A stretch of DNA of 25,050 bases. Source: an uncultured Oscillospiraceae bacterium (lineage in GTDB: Bacteria; Bacillota; Clostridia; Oscillospirales; Oscillospiraceae). How positions within the stretch are numbered: position 1 is the stretch's first letter; every line of letters begins with the position of its first letter. Location: contig CAKUGQ010000022.1 in assembly GCA_934654755.1 (NCBI GenBank), positions 1 to 25,050 on the forward strand, read 5' to 3'. A program made the translations under genes and the position numbers. The notes below the pieces were generated by a model that saw nothing but the letters and a program-made list of their open reading frames with translations, searched no databases and was not told where the DNA came from. Of the stretch, positions 1-10,074 are shown in pieces.

Positions 1-38
1 GGAGGTTCCTTTTTCTAGGCATAGCTAAAGCTTTTTGG

Positions 39-69
39 AACCACCGGCACTGCCGGTGGTTTTCTTTCT
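39..69 (+). terminator. Terminator-like hairpin near left edge
   Basis: Inverted arms at 39-47 and 53-61 (AACCACCGG / CCGGTGGTT) are followed on the plus strand by TTCTTTCT, as in an intrinsic terminator of a plus-strand gene off the left edge. On the minus strand it would lie between the T-box terminator and the T-box-controlled gene. That side has a weaker tail (CCAAAAAG), so it is less likely to act in that direction. Confidence 0.5.
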
Positions 70-71
70 AC

Positions 72-340
72 AAAAAATCGCCCTCCGTCCGTTTCGGACA
101 GAGGGCGTAAAAGACTGCTTTACGCGGTACCACCTCTGGTTCGGCATCGCCTCACAGCGCTGCCCTCACGGTGTCCAATAACACCTTCCGCGATCTCGGG
201 CGGACCCGTCCTCCCCTACTGCTGTTTCCGGGAGGCCGCTCCGGAGGGTATTTCGCCGCAATTTCCTGCCGCCTTACACCAACCGGCGGCTCTCTGCGCG
301 TGAACTTCGCGGCTACTTTTCTCCATCATCGCGTTTAACG
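72..340 (-). promoter_or_regulatory. T-box riboswitch leader with intrinsic terminator
   Basis: Read on the minus strand, this leader senses uncharged tRNA and controls an aminoacyl-tRNA synthetase or amino-acid gene that lies off the left edge. The signature T-box AGGTGGTACCGCG occupies 123-135. Upstream are the stem I elements: AGTA of the loop E motif, the AGAGAG box, and the GGTTGGTG-type distal loop. Downstream, arms at 79-91 and 95-107 form a GC-rich terminator hairpin followed by T6 (72-77). The specifier lies in GCGGCGAAATACCCTCC (minus strand, about 245-262). I cannot fix its register: ATA (Ile), AAT (Asn) and TAC (Tyr) are all possible, so the amino acid is left open. Confidence 0.93.
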
Positions 341-346
341 GGGTAT

Positions 347-375
347 ATTATAGCGTACGCACTTCGCTTTGTCAA
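347..375 (-). promoter_or_regulatory. Sigma-A promoter of the T-box transcript
   Basis: On the minus strand, a perfect -35 TTGACA (370-375) and a perfect -10 TATAAT (347-352) are separated by 17 bases. Transcription should start near 340, exactly at the beginning of the T-box leader. Confidence 0.93.
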
Positions 376-411
376 GCAGTTTTTTAGCCTTTGCCGCTTT
401 CCGGTTCGGGC

Positions 412-456
412 AAAAAGGGTCAGCGCCAAGAGGCCCTTGCGGGCCTCCCGGCGCTG
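412..456 (-). terminator. Intrinsic terminator after the giant surface-protein gene
   Basis: A long hairpin at 421-456 (CAGCGCC pairing with GGCGCTG, with further GC pairs GAGGCCC/GGGCCTC inside) is followed on the minus strand by ACCCTTTTTG (T run at 412-416). It lies 30 bases past the stop codon of the 3143-residue gene and just before the T-box promoter. Confidence 0.85.
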
Positions 457-487
457 AAAGAAAGGGGGATACTAGAAACAGGAGTAG

Positions 488-3400
488 TCAATTGTTAAGA
501 TTGGCCAAACGCATCAGGATCACTGCAATTTCCGCTCGAGTGGCGTAATTGCACGGATTGAGCCGTCCGTATTCGTCGCCGATCAGCAGACCGTTTGCGA
601 CTGCCCAGTTCATGGCGTCCTTTGCATATGTATGGACCTGCTCCGTGTCCGGGAAGTCCTTCAGGTAATCCTCAGTAACCGGCGTAGAACCGAAGAAGCG
701 GTAAAGGATCGTAACGAGCTCTTCGCGTGTGATCTTGCCGTTCGGATCAAAGGTGCCGTCGTCACGTCCGGTGATATAAGCGTTTTCGTACGCCCAGGCA
801 ATCACTTCAGTATACCATTTTCCGGCTGGAACGTCCTTAAACGGCGTTTCAGTTTGCTCAATTGCCGGCTCTCCGGCCAAGCGGTAAAGGATCTGCACCA
901 ACTCAGCGCGACTGGTATTTGCATTCGGGCGGAACATCCCGTCCTCATAGCCGATCATGAGCTTATGGTTGACAGCATAATCGACTGCCTCATGATACCA
1001 GCGGTCGTGCGCAACATCTTGGAAGTGTTCTGCCGCGCAACCGTTTGTGCCGGCAGGAATGATGCACAATTCCTCTTCGTCGCAGCGTTCGCAGGTACGA
1101 TGCTGCATTCCGTCTTCATAGCAAGTCGCTTCACGGTCGAGGATCCACTCGCCGAAGCTGTGGCCAAGAGCATCAACGATGGTGTCAATGTAGCTGTAAC
1201 CACAGCCCGAACAGGTGTGTTTCGTGTAACCCTTGGTATCACAGGTCGGTGCAGTCACATCGTGGATGTAGTTGTGCGGCAGCTTTTCGGTTCGTCTGGA
1301 GCACAGCGCGCCGCAGCGTTCGCAACGTGAAATCTCATAGCCGTAGTCGGCACAGGTCGCTTGAGCGATTGTAACCCACTCGGTGCAGAAATGATCGCCC
1401 GCAGCACAGTCGAGCTGCTGAAGCAGACGCTCGGCTTCGACGAGGTCGCTGTAGTTGCTGACCAGCAGCTTCAGGTTCTCGCTCAGCGCATCGTAAGCGG
1501 CACGCGCGTCCTCAATCGCCTCTCTGCTTTCCCTTGTTACGGATCCGATGGCAGCTATCTGATTTCTGACTGCCTCGGCCTTTGCCTGATTGTCAAGGCT
1601 GACGACCGTCACGGTGATGTCAACATCTTCACCGGCCAGGCGCTGGAAGATGGGGCCATAAACGGGATCGTCTTTATACTGCTCATAATAGCTGCCAAAA
1701 CGGATGCTCTTGAGTCTTGCGTAAAGCGTGACCTCCGCATCGTCCGTCTGCGGGCAGTAGACCAGCAGATTCTCGTGTGTGATTACGGACGCGTTACCAG
1801 AACGAATGAGACGCCAGTCTGCGCTGCCCATCGGATCGTAACCCGGCAGTTCCGCCAAAGTAATGCCGAGGTTGGCCATATTATCGACGTTATAAACCCA
1901 AACAAGGTTTCCGTTTGCGTCGACATAAGCTTCCGCAAATCTGTGCAGAGCGCTCACGATGGTGGAAGGATCAACATTCGCGCCGTCGTTCAGGCCCGCA
2001 AAGAAGTTCGCCTTGACGAGCTCAAGCAGAGCAAGCTCGGCGTTGATCTCCGAAGGCTTCAGCGGAGCAATCCGGATGCGCAGCTCCTTATAATCGGAAT
2101 AACGCTCATCCGGAACGCCTGCATTCTGCTTCGTGATCGTAAGTCTCAGGATAACCTCAACTCCCTGCTCCGAAATCGGGCGCAGGACATTCGCGCTGTA
2201 GCCGTTCACGGTAACAGGGCAGATCCCCTCGCCTACGATATAGGCAGTATAAACGATCTTATACGCGTTCTTGCCGCCGTCAATGCCCAGCTTTCGGCTT
2301 GTGAGAAGCTGAATATTGTCCGTAACGGAATCGGGATTGATCGTCTCGCCCTTATTCAGGCCGGCAGAGTAAGTGAGGCTTTCCAGCGTAAATCTTTCCA
2401 GAGCCGAACGGATCGTCTCCATGTATTCGTTTGCCACACCGCGCACGGTAACGGTAAACTGCCTCGTGATCGTGATCGGGCCATCCAGTTCGTCGTTGTT
2501 CTTGTTGAAGGTAAAGGTTGCGGTCAACGTCACAACCGTATCCTGCTCAGCCGGCGTTACCGTTCCGGTGAACGGGGAGAGGACACTGCCACCGGTAATG
2601 CCGATCACGTTGGGATTCGAGGATGTCCAACCGATCAGCGCCCAGCCGCTGTTCTGAAGCTGCTGCGGCAAAGTCAGGTCGGTACGGATCTGATCCGCAG
2701 TCGTGTTTTCGCCGCGAATGGTGTCGAAGGTAAGCGCTCCGGCAGCCTCTTCCATTGCCTGTATGACCTTGGCCTGATCCCATGCGATCAAAACCATGCA
2801 GGCATTCGTAACCACCGTTGCACCGCTCGCCGTTGTCAGGCGGAAGGTCACATCGCGCACGATTGCATCGCCGTTGATCGAATTAGAGGGATCTGCATAG
2901 TAGTATGTGATTTTGCCGTCGGCAGAAATCAGCTCACCGCTGCCGTAGGTCACATTGCCCGCGCTTTCCAGCACAACCGTAATGTCCTCGACACGCAGGC
3001 CGGTCACATTGGCGGCAGAGATCGCCGCCGCAAGCTTCTCGATCAGAAGCTGCGTTACATAAACGTCTCCGCAGCGATAGTCGGCTCTGAGTCTTGTGGT
3101 CAGCTTTTCAACGATCTGATTCAACTCGGTCTGGTCGGCAGAGGCTTTCGTTTTTACCGTGACGGTAAAGACCTTTGTGTCGGTCACGTTGCCCTTTGTG
3201 ATCGTGGCCGTCAGAGTCACGGTCACGTCGTTGGCCGTCGGCAGCGTGACCTGTCCGTCAGTTGCAATAATCGTAGGATGACTGCTGACCCAGGTAATCG
3301 TCGAGCCGTTGAGGCCTGTCGTCGCCAGCGCCAGCTTCATGGCAGAGGTCACAACCGAGGGGTCCACAGTCAGAGCCGCCTTATCCGCCGCAACGTCACG

Positions 3401-6400
3401 CTCGTCCCCCGACAGTGCAGGCTCGCTACCGCCCTGCCATTTCAGTACAGGGTAGCCGTCGTTGATATTCTCGCTGTCCATATTGAACGCGCGGTTGATC
3501 GGGCTAAGCAGAAGCGCAAAGGCAGAGAGCTTCATTTCGGAAGACTCCTTGCATTCCGCATTGACACTTCCCTCCGTGGGAGCATGGCCCACACCCTCGT
3601 CGGTATGGCTTGTCGACATATGGACGAAGGTATAGCACCCCTTCAGGAAATAGCAGTTGGAGAGCGTCGCACCGTCCTTCACCACGCCGGCTACGGCGCC
3701 GCAGAACGGGTTCAGGCTGTCGACCGTCACAGCAACCGTGCCCACGTTATAGCAGTTCGTGATCGCAGCGCCGGTGCCCATCGCATAGCCTGCAATACCG
3801 CCGCCGATGTGTGCGGCAGAGATCGTGCCACGGTTATAGCACTCCGTGATTGTCGCGCCGGCCTCCAGACCGCCGACAATACCGCCGACGGAGCTTGCGC
3901 CGTAGGTGTCGCCGGTAGCGCTCACGGCGCCCGCGTTGACGCAGCCGCTCACATTGCCGTAGCACATACCGACAATGCCGCCGACCTTGGCGTAATCGTA
4001 GCTGTTGCTGTATTCGCTGTTAAACGAGGAGCTGACGGCTCCGAAGTTTGCGCAGTTCGTAACGCTGCCGCCGGTATACAGGATACCGACGATGCCGCCG
4101 ACGCGCTGACGGGTCGCCGTCACGTTCATGTAGCTGACACAGCGTTCGAAAGAACCGTAGGAGGCATTGCAGATACCGCCGACATTGCTTTCGCCGCTGT
4201 TGCTGCCGTAAACGGTCAGGTTCTTAATGAGACTCTCTGTGCCGTTATAACCGAACAGCGCAGCATTCAGACCGTAAATTGCCTTTCCGTTGCCGTCGAA
4301 TGTGCCGACATACTTCTGGCTATAGCTTCCGATGGGAGTCCAGACATTATTGCTGCCGTCGTAGTTGATATAAATGTTGGCGGTCAGCTTTGCATTATAA
4401 TCGACCTCACCCGCGTTAACCTGCGCAGCAAACCATGCCAGCTCCGCCGCATTACCGATCTCGTAGATACCGTCGGCATTCGGCGTCACAGGCGTCAGCG
4501 TCGTGCCGTCCCATGTACGGTTCGTCTCAAGATCAAACCGCAGTGAAAGCACGCCGTCCTGCACGGTGATCACACGCTCGACACGATAGTAGCGGCTGTC
4601 CTGGATCACACAGGTATAGGATCCGTTGGGGAGACGGTAAATAAAGCCTGTTCCCTCCGGTGCGACGACCGTTCCGTCCGCCGCAGTAATGCTCACGTTG
4701 GAAGGCGTTACCGCCGCATTAAGCTCATCAAAGAAGCTGAGTGTCACGGTATACACCGTCTCGCCCGTAAGCGTAATGCTCGGGATCGTAAGACCCTGAT
4801 CGACGACCGTGAAGGTGCCGCTTACGCCGACATAAGCGAATTTGGAAACCGTGTAGTCGTATGCGCCCTTCGGCAGCTCAAAGGTAGTGCCCTCGACAGG
4901 CTCATAGGGATTGCCGTTTCTGTCGGTCACGACAATGGTCGCCCCGGCAGGACTTACATTGAACACCACACGATAGGTCACGGGGACAAGATCTACGGGG
5001 ATCAGTCGGCTTTCGTCGCTGACCGTAACCGTCCCGTTGACGGTAACATAATCGGTCTTTGTCACGGTGTAGGAGTAGTCGCCGTTTTCAAGAACGTAAA
5101 CAAGCGGCTCAACCTCGCTGTGACCTGCAAGCGTGACCGAAGCGCCCTCCGGTACGGAGAACACCACGATCGACTTGGCGTTGGGATTCTGCCACTTCAG
5201 AACGGGGACGTCGCTGCCGTCGAGGGAAGCAAACGCGCCGCCGAGCAGGCCGATCAGACGCTTGGAATGCAGCTCGCTGAGCTGGATCAGCGTCGTCTCA
5301 TCAAGATCCGAAGAGTTGGCGCCGATTGCCTTCGTGTAAGTACCGGCAAGGAAATAGCAGTTCTCCAAAGCTTTTCCCGTGTCGTTCTTCGCCTTTGTGC
5401 CGGCCAGTGCACCGACCGTCTCAATGCTGTCATCGGTCGCGGAAACATTGCCGGTATTCAGGCAGCCCGTCAGCTTGGAGCCATAGCCGCTGCTGTACAG
5501 GTTGCCGACGATACCGCCGATGTTAGACTTGGATCCGCTGACATTTCCGGTATTCATGCAGTTTTTGATTTCGCGGTTTGCAAAGCCTGCAATGCCGCCG
5601 ACATCCGCCTTTGTGGCCGTCACATTGCCGGAGTTATAGCACGCCGTCACCGGTATGGATGCGCTGCCGCAAATGCCGCCGGTACGCTCTCCGCCGCTGA
5701 CCGCGCCGCGGTTCTCACAGTTGACGATTCCGATGCCGTAGCCTCCCTCGCCAACGATACCGCCGACATAACGGCCCGCATCGCCAATCGTAATGTTGCC
5801 CTCGTTGCGGCAGCCGACGACGTAAGCCGTCTTGGAGGTGTAGTCCTTCATGGAACCGACAATGCCGCCGATGTCATAGCCGTCCGTGCAGTCGTGGTGG
5901 AGCGTAATCGTCAATTTGCTGACGCAGTTTTCAACCGTGCCGTTCGCCAGAATCGCCACAATACCGCCGCTGAATTTCACGGCCGCAAGGGTACCCTCAA
6001 CGGTCACATTCTTAATGACGCCGCCGGTGTAGACATAACCGAACAGACCTGCGCCGTTGATCGAAACCCGGCCGTAGGATTCCACGGAACTGCCGATCGG
6101 GTTCAGGTTGGAAATCGTCTTTCCGTTTCCGTCAAACGTTCCGATATAGCCCTTTTTCGCGCTGGTATCCGTCACAACGCCGATGGCCGTCCATTCGTGT
6201 CCGCCGAGGTCGATATTATCGGTCAGGATCGCGTTCAGCGCATAGCTCGCGGAGGTTCCCTCGTTGACCTTATCGCGGAACCACGCAAGCTCATAACCGT
6301 TGGAAATCTGGTAAACGCTGTCAACCAGCACAGGCTCCAGCGTCGTAACGCCGTCCCATGCTGCGGAATAGGCCAGTGAAATATCAAACGCGATACCGGA

Positions 6401-9400
6401 TTGCGTAAGCTCAAAGGTACCGGTCTTCTTTTCAAAGGTCTTTGCCGTAACGGTGTAGGTGTAAGTTCCAAGCGGCAGAGCTCTTGTCACACCGTTTTCC
6501 AGAACGATGACCGTAGTACCGTCCGACATGGTCAGGCGGATCTCAGGCAGCCGGTTTTCCGGGAAAGCCAGACCGTCCGTACGGCTAACATTGAACCGGA
6601 CATTACCGGTGGCGACCGTTATGGCAGTGACAGCACTTGCCGCAGCGGAGTCTCCGTAGGCATCCCCGTCACCCAGAGCGACGACTGTAACGGTGTAGCT
6701 TCCGCTGCCGTTAAGATCGATGAGCGTCGTAAAGTCGATCGTCAACTCCGTCGTCACTACGGACGAAAGAAGCTGTTCCGCACGGTAAAGATACACGGCG
6801 TAGCCGGTCGCATGGTCAACCGCCGTCCAGCTTGCAATCTTGCCGTTCCAGATAACGGTCGAGGGAGTCAGCGCAGCCGGGCGAATCTTTACATTGCCGG
6901 GCGCTTTGAGGAGGTACGGCAGTCCGCCGTTGATGAACTCGCCGTCCTGCGCATAGATCGCAAATTCTGCGCCGAGTGCGCTCAGAATATCGCTGCTTTT
7001 CAGCTCTTCAAGCGTTTTTCCGGTTCCGCCTTCCTCGAGCGTGCCGCTGAAGCTGCTCTCGGAGCAATAGAAGCTGCCGGAATCTGTGATGCTGATCATT
7101 TTTGCCGCCAACGGGCCATAGGTGCCGTCGGTTGCGGTAACGTCCACAACAGCGTAGGTATTCTTGAGATAGGACTTTGCATAGCTGCTGGAGGCGCTGC
7201 TGCCGCCGATAATGCCGCCTGCATAGTTCTTCGCCGTTACCGAGCCTCTTGCAAAGAGGTTCTCAAAGGTCTTATAGGTCTTGTTCACGCTGCCGATCAC
7301 TCCGCCCGCGTAATCGCCGCTCGCGTTCACCGTGACATGGGAAGCATACGAGAACGTCACCCTATCGCCGACCATACCGATCAAACCGCCGACATGATTC
7401 GTGCCGCTGACGACAGTATTATGCACCGCGCAGAGCGTGAGTCCGCCGCCCGCAGCGCCAACCATACCGCCGGTATAGTCCCCGGCGCCGGTAACGCGGC
7501 TGTTTTTCACAACACAGTTTTTCACCGTGCCGGAAAGGTAGCCGACCAGCGCGCCGTTATACATCAGGCCGCCGTTGATCGTCGCGTTATCCACGGTCAG
7601 GTTTTCGATCGTTCCGCTGCAACGTCCGAAGAGAGCTGCATTACTTCCTTCCGTTGTTACGCTGAGATTGGAAATCGTATATCCGGCACCGTCGAAATGC
7701 GCCTGGAAGGAATGACTGCTGTCCGCGCCGATCGGCGTAAACGCCACATGATTCATGTCAATGTTCGCCGTCAGGACAAACCAAGTATCCGACGTAATCA
7801 GATCGCTCTTTGCCGCAACCAGTTGGCTCAGGTATGCCAGCTCGTCGCCGGATTCGAGCTCATAGGGAGCATCCTGTGTACCGTTACCGCCCGCAAAGCC
7901 CGTCGCTACGGTTCCGTCCCACGGCGTGATGGCCACCATGGAAACGGGCACATTCTGTGCTGCGGTCTCAACGGTCACGGTGCCGTGCACCGTCCTGCAG
8001 CCGTCGCGCTTCACGGTATAGCTGTATGTTCCGGGGATCAGCAGATAAGCGATTGTCCCGTTTTCATTGGCGGCAGGCGTCTGTACGCCGCCGACCTCGT
8101 GGCTCACCGTCAGCACTGCGCCCTCCGGTACGCCCGTGAAGCTCACGGCGTAGCTCGGCGCCCGCGTCAGTGAATCCTGCAGGGACAGGTCGGCGCCGCT
8201 GACCGTAAAGGCAACGTTTTCCTTCGTCAGGTAGCCGAACAGCTCGGCAGTAAAAGAATAGTTGCCATCGGGCAGAAGCCAGACATTCTCCGTCTCGGAG
8301 ACAGGAAGCTCCATCTCGCCCTGCTTCACAACGATTCTGGCGCCCTGAGGCATATTGGGGAAGCTGACCGTCCACAGTCTGGTCCAGACCGCATAAAGGT
8401 CCATATCGCTGCCGGACAGAGTGATCTCCGCCTCGTCGGCGTATACGACCTCACCGTCCGCAGTCGTCGCCCAACCGTCAAAGCGGTAATTTGCACGCAC
8501 GAACGGATTGCTCATCAGGTTGGCAGTGCCGAAAACGCCCTGCTCCTTCGTTGTATCCGTACCGTCATTCGCGTGGAGAATCACCTTGTTGGGAAGCGTA
8601 ACGCTGAAGTCCTTCAGCCATACGCAGTCGTCGTTTTTATCGGTGCTGGTATCCTTGGCATAGGCAATGCGTATCGATTCCCCCGCCTGTGCCTCTACAC
8701 TGTAGACGGTGTAATCGGTCTGCGCGCCGCTGAAATCCGCCTTGGCAGAGCTGTTGAGAACCTTTTCCGTTCCGTCGGCAGAAATACGCGTGACCTCCAG
8801 GTAGTCATATCTTGCTTCGCTGGAAGCCTTGTAGGAGAAGGTCAGCCTGGCCGCCTGCGTAAAGGTCAGCGTAATGCCGGATCTGGAGCTTCTGACCCCA
8901 GCGTTGGAGGACACAAGCGCGTTCTCCGTCGCATCTACCTGCATCGGGTAGTCGGTCGAGTTCGTTACGGTCGCTACGCCATTCAGGCCGGTGAAGAACC
9001 GATTGAAGCCCGAATTCAGATCCGTTCCCGTTTTGACGACACGCAGATAGTACACACCCGGGTCAACGGTCTCGGCGTTGCAGCCGTACTCACCGTTGGA
9101 CATACTCGGCCAGTTCGGAGCTCCGACAACGATCGTAATCACATCGCCGGGGCGAACGGTCGTTTTCTGACCCGGTTGCCAAAGATCGGCCTGTGTATAC
9201 CAGCTACCGCTTGCCAGTGCCTTCGCGTCTGCCAGAGACATCTCCTGCATAAAGGCAGCAACCAGGAAATTGCGGTTCGTCGCCGAAGCCGTCAACGCAA
9301 TCTCTGCGCTTTCGACATCGCCGATTACCAGCTCATAGTCAAAAAGACTGCCGGAGAAGGAAGTGGGATTCAGCACGCCGCCCGTTACATTCAGAGCAGC

Positions 9401-9919
9401 GAGCTTTTTATCCTTGGAATTGTATAGGCTGGAAATATCGCTGCCGCCCGTACAGGTGTAGGAAAGGCGGATCACATCTCCGTCGCGGAGCTGGCCGTTT
9501 GCATGGGTATAGGCCGTAAAGCCCAATGCGGTAAACCAGCCGTTGAGCGTACCCATCCAGCCCGCGGAGCCGTCTGCCTTCAGGCCGTCGATCGCGGAAA
9601 TATAGCCCGACTCAACACCCGTTACACTGTGGCCCTCGAGCGCCTCCGCAATACAGCTCATCATCGTGGAATCGGCGTATAGCCCCACCGTCTTGTGGAT
9701 GCGTTCGCCGCTCCATTGTTCCGCTCCGGACTCCCAGGTACCGTAACCGCCACCCGGCGCCGGAGAAGCCGTGGTATTCTCCACGACCACCTGCACCTTG
9801 CCGACAGGGGTTCCCCCTGCCGTAGGTGCTTCCGTTACCTCAAGCGCTATCGCGTTTGTCGGCAGAAGCCCGACCAACATGAACAGCGCCAGAAGTAAAC
9901 AGATCAACCGTTTTGTCAT
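488..9919 (-). CDS. Giant cobalamin-riboswitch-controlled surface protein with DUF4430, GLUG repeats and SLH domains
   Basis: Encodes 3143 residues from an ATG preceded by AAGGAGG at 8-base spacing. Visible parts in order: Sec signal peptide (1-25); DUF4430, a transcobalamin C-terminal-like domain (about 41-157, with GWMGTLNGWF and LRDGDVIRLSYT); a beta-rich jelly-roll-like region (about 300-440); an InlB-type repeat (about 445-515, FDGWAT...YAVW); PEGA-like beta domains; three GLUG blocks (about 666-1006, 1186-1576, 1801-2160), each opening with WDG and holding VGGIVG/NCYNxGxV repeats; an FN3-like piece (about 1010-1105); atrophied Ig-like domains (about 2170-2500); a helical segment (about 2776-2835); three Cys-pair repeats (about 2840-2950, CxxC and PTCDTKGYTKHTC); three SLH domains (about 2960-3143) for binding secondary cell-wall polymer. 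It is monocistronic between a cobalamin riboswitch and a terminator. DUF4430 resembles the beta domain of intrinsic factor and transcobalamin, so B12 capture at the cell surface is inferred. The family and architecture are seen; ligand binding is not shown. Confidence 0.93.
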   Translation of the reverse strand: MTKRLICLLLALFMLVGLLPTNAIALEVTEAPTAGGTPVGKVQVVVENTTASPAPGGGYGTWESGAEQWSGERIHKTVGLYADSTMMSCIAEALEGHSVTGVESGYISAIDGLKADGSAGWMGTLNGWFTALGFTAYTHANGQLRDGDVIRLSYTCTGGSDISSLYNSKDKKLAALNVTGGVLNPTSFSGSLFDYELVIGDVESAEIALTASATNRNFLVAAFMQEMSLADAKALASGSWYTQADLWQPGQKTTVRPGDVITIVVGAPNWPSMSNGEYGCNAETVDPGVYYLRVVKTGTDLNSGFNRFFTGLNGVATVTNSTDYPMQVDATENALVSSNAGVRSSRSGITLTFTQAARLTFSYKASSEARYDYLEVTRISADGTEKVLNSSAKADFSGAQTDYTVYSVEAQAGESIRIAYAKDTSTDKNDDCVWLKDFSVTLPNKVILHANDGTDTTKEQGVFGTANLMSNPFVRANYRFDGWATTADGEVVYADEAEITLSGSDMDLYAVWTRLWTVSFPNMPQGARIVVKQGEMELPVSETENVWLLPDGNYSFTAELFGYLTKENVAFTVSGADLSLQDSLTRAPSYAVSFTGVPEGAVLTVSHEVGGVQTPAANENGTIAYLLIPGTYSYTVKRDGCRTVHGTVTVETAAQNVPVSMVAITPWDGTVATGFAGGNGTQDAPYELESGDELAYLSQLVAAKSDLITSDTWFVLTANIDMNHVAFTPIGADSSHSFQAHFDGAGYTISNLSVTTEGSNAALFGRCSGTIENLTVDNATINGGLMYNGALVGYLSGTVKNCVVKNSRVTGAGDYTGGMVGAAGGGLTLCAVHNTVVSGTNHVGGLIGMVGDRVTFSYASHVTVNASGDYAGGVIGSVNKTYKTFENLFARGSVTAKNYAGGIIGGSSASSSYAKSYLKNTYAVVDVTATDGTYGPLAAKMISITDSGSFYCSESSFSGTLEEGGTGKTLEELKSSDILSALGAEFAIYAQDGEFINGGLPYLLKAPGNVKIRPAALTPSTVIWNGKIASWTAVDHATGYAVYLYRAEQLLSSVVTTELTIDFTTLIDLNGSGSYTVTVVALGDGDAYGDSAAASAVTAITVATGNVRFNVSRTDGLAFPENRLPEIRLTMSDGTTVIVLENGVTRALPLGTYTYTVTAKTFEKKTGTFELTQSGIAFDISLAYSAAWDGVTTLEPVLVDSVYQISNGYELAWFRDKVNEGTSASYALNAILTDNIDLGGHEWTAIGVVTDTSAKKGYIGTFDGNGKTISNLNPIGSSVESYGRVSINGAGLFGYVYTGGVIKNVTVEGTLAAVKFSGGIVAILANGTVENCVSKLTITLHHDCTDGYDIGGIVGSMKDYTSKTAYVVGCRNEGNITIGDAGRYVGGIVGEGGYGIGIVNCENRGAVSGGERTGGICGSASIPVTACYNSGNVTATKADVGGIAGFANREIKNCMNTGNVSGSKSNIGGIVGNLYSSGYGSKLTGCLNTGNVSATDDSIETVGALAGTKAKNDTGKALENCYFLAGTYTKAIGANSSDLDETTLIQLSELHSKRLIGLLGGAFASLDGSDVPVLKWQNPNAKSIVVFSVPEGASVTLAGHSEVEPLVYVLENGDYSYTVTKTDYVTVNGTVTVSDESRLIPVDLVPVTYRVVFNVSPAGATIVVTDRNGNPYEPVEGTTFELPKGAYDYTVSKFAYVGVSGTFTVVDQGLTIPSITLTGETVYTVTLSFFDELNAAVTPSNVSITAADGTVVAPEGTGFIYRLPNGSYTCVIQDSRYYRVERVITVQDGVLSLRFDLETNRTWDGTTLTPVTPNADGIYEIGNAAELAWFAAQVNAGEVDYNAKLTANIYINYDGSNNVWTPIGSYSQKYVGTFDGNGKAIYGLNAALFGYNGTESLIKNLTVYGSNSGESNVGGICNASYGSFERCVSYMNVTATRQRVGGIVGILYTGGSVTNCANFGAVSSSFNSEYSNSYDYAKVGGIVGMCYGNVSGCVNAGAVSATGDTYGASSVGGIVGGLEAGATITECYNRGTISAAHIGGGIAGYAMGTGAAITNCYNVGTVAVTVDSLNPFCGAVAGVVKDGATLSNCYFLKGCYTFVHMSTSHTDEGVGHAPTEGSVNAECKESSEMKLSAFALLLSPINRAFNMDSENINDGYPVLKWQGGSEPALSGDERDVAADKAALTVDPSVVTSAMKLALATTGLNGSTITWVSSHPTIIATDGQVTLPTANDVTVTLTATITKGNVTDTKVFTVTVKTKASADQTELNQIVEKLTTRLRADYRCGDVYVTQLLIEKLAAAISAANVTGLRVEDITVVLESAGNVTYGSGELISADGKITYYYADPSNSINGDAIVRDVTFRLTTASGATVVTNACMVLIAWDQAKVIQAMEEAAGALTFDTIRGENTTADQIRTDLTLPQQLQNSGWALIGWTSSNPNVIGITGGSVLSPFTGTVTPAEQDTVVTLTATFTFNKNNDELDGPITITRQFTVTVRGVANEYMETIRSALERFTLESLTYSAGLNKGETINPDSVTDNIQLLTSRKLGIDGGKNAYKIVYTAYIVGEGICPVTVNGYSANVLRPISEQGVEVILRLTITKQNAGVPDERYSDYKELRIRIAPLKPSEINAELALLELVKANFFAGLNDGANVDPSTIVSALHRFAEAYVDANGNLVWVYNVDNMANLGITLAELPGYDPMGSADWRLIRSGNASVITHENLLVYCPQTDDAEVTLYARLKSIRFGSYYEQYKDDPVYGPIFQRLAGEDVDITVTVVSLDNQAKAEAVRNQIAAIGSVTRESREAIEDARAAYDALSENLKLLVSNYSDLVEAERLLQQLDCAAGDHFCTEWVTIAQATCADYGYEISRCERCGALCSRRTEKLPHNYIHDVTAPTCDTKGYTKHTCSGCGYSYIDTIVDALGHSFGEWILDREATCYEDGMQHRTCERCDEEELCIIPAGTNGCAAEHFQDVAHDRWYHEAVDYAVNHKLMIGYEDGMFRPNANTSRAELVQILYRLAGEPAIEQTETPFKDVPAGKWYTEVIAWAYENAYITGRDDGTFDPNGKITREELVTILYRFFGSTPVTEDYLKDFPDTEQVHTYAKDAMNWAVANGLLIGDEYGRLNPCNYATRAEIAVILMRLANLNN

Positions 9920-9993
9920 AATGCCGTCCTCCTTGATAGATATGGAGCTCGTGCTCCGAAGTCACGACGGCCTCTGCTGTTGCCTCACAAGAC

Positions 9994-10029
9994 AAAAAAC
10001 GTCTGCGAGGCACACCGACCACGCAGACG
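9994..10029 (-). terminator. Riboswitch-controlled intrinsic terminator
   Basis: On the minus strand, GCGTCTGCG (10022-10030) pairs with CGCAGACG (10000-10007), followed by T6 (9994-9999). It lies between the cobalamin aptamer and the start codon, the usual place for the expression platform. B12 binding is expected to favour termination; this direction is inferred from the family. Confidence 0.88.
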
Positions 10030-10074
10030 CAATAATCCCTTTGTCTGTTTATGCAGGCGTTCCCGGTGTAGGCA

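Noticed and set aside
1361..4546. 1061-codon open frame on the plus strand
   Set aside because: Lies wholly antisense to the giant surface-protein gene; its translation is rich in Arg, His and Gln with no domain pattern, and no ribosome binding site or promoter is seen. The same applies to the plus-strand frames at 5120-6379, 6401-8173 and 8573-9427.
3700..6000. Regularly spaced repeats resembling a CRISPR-like array
   Set aside because: They are degenerate in-frame coding repeats for GLUG motifs (VGGIVG, NCYNxG), not identical repeats with unique spacers.
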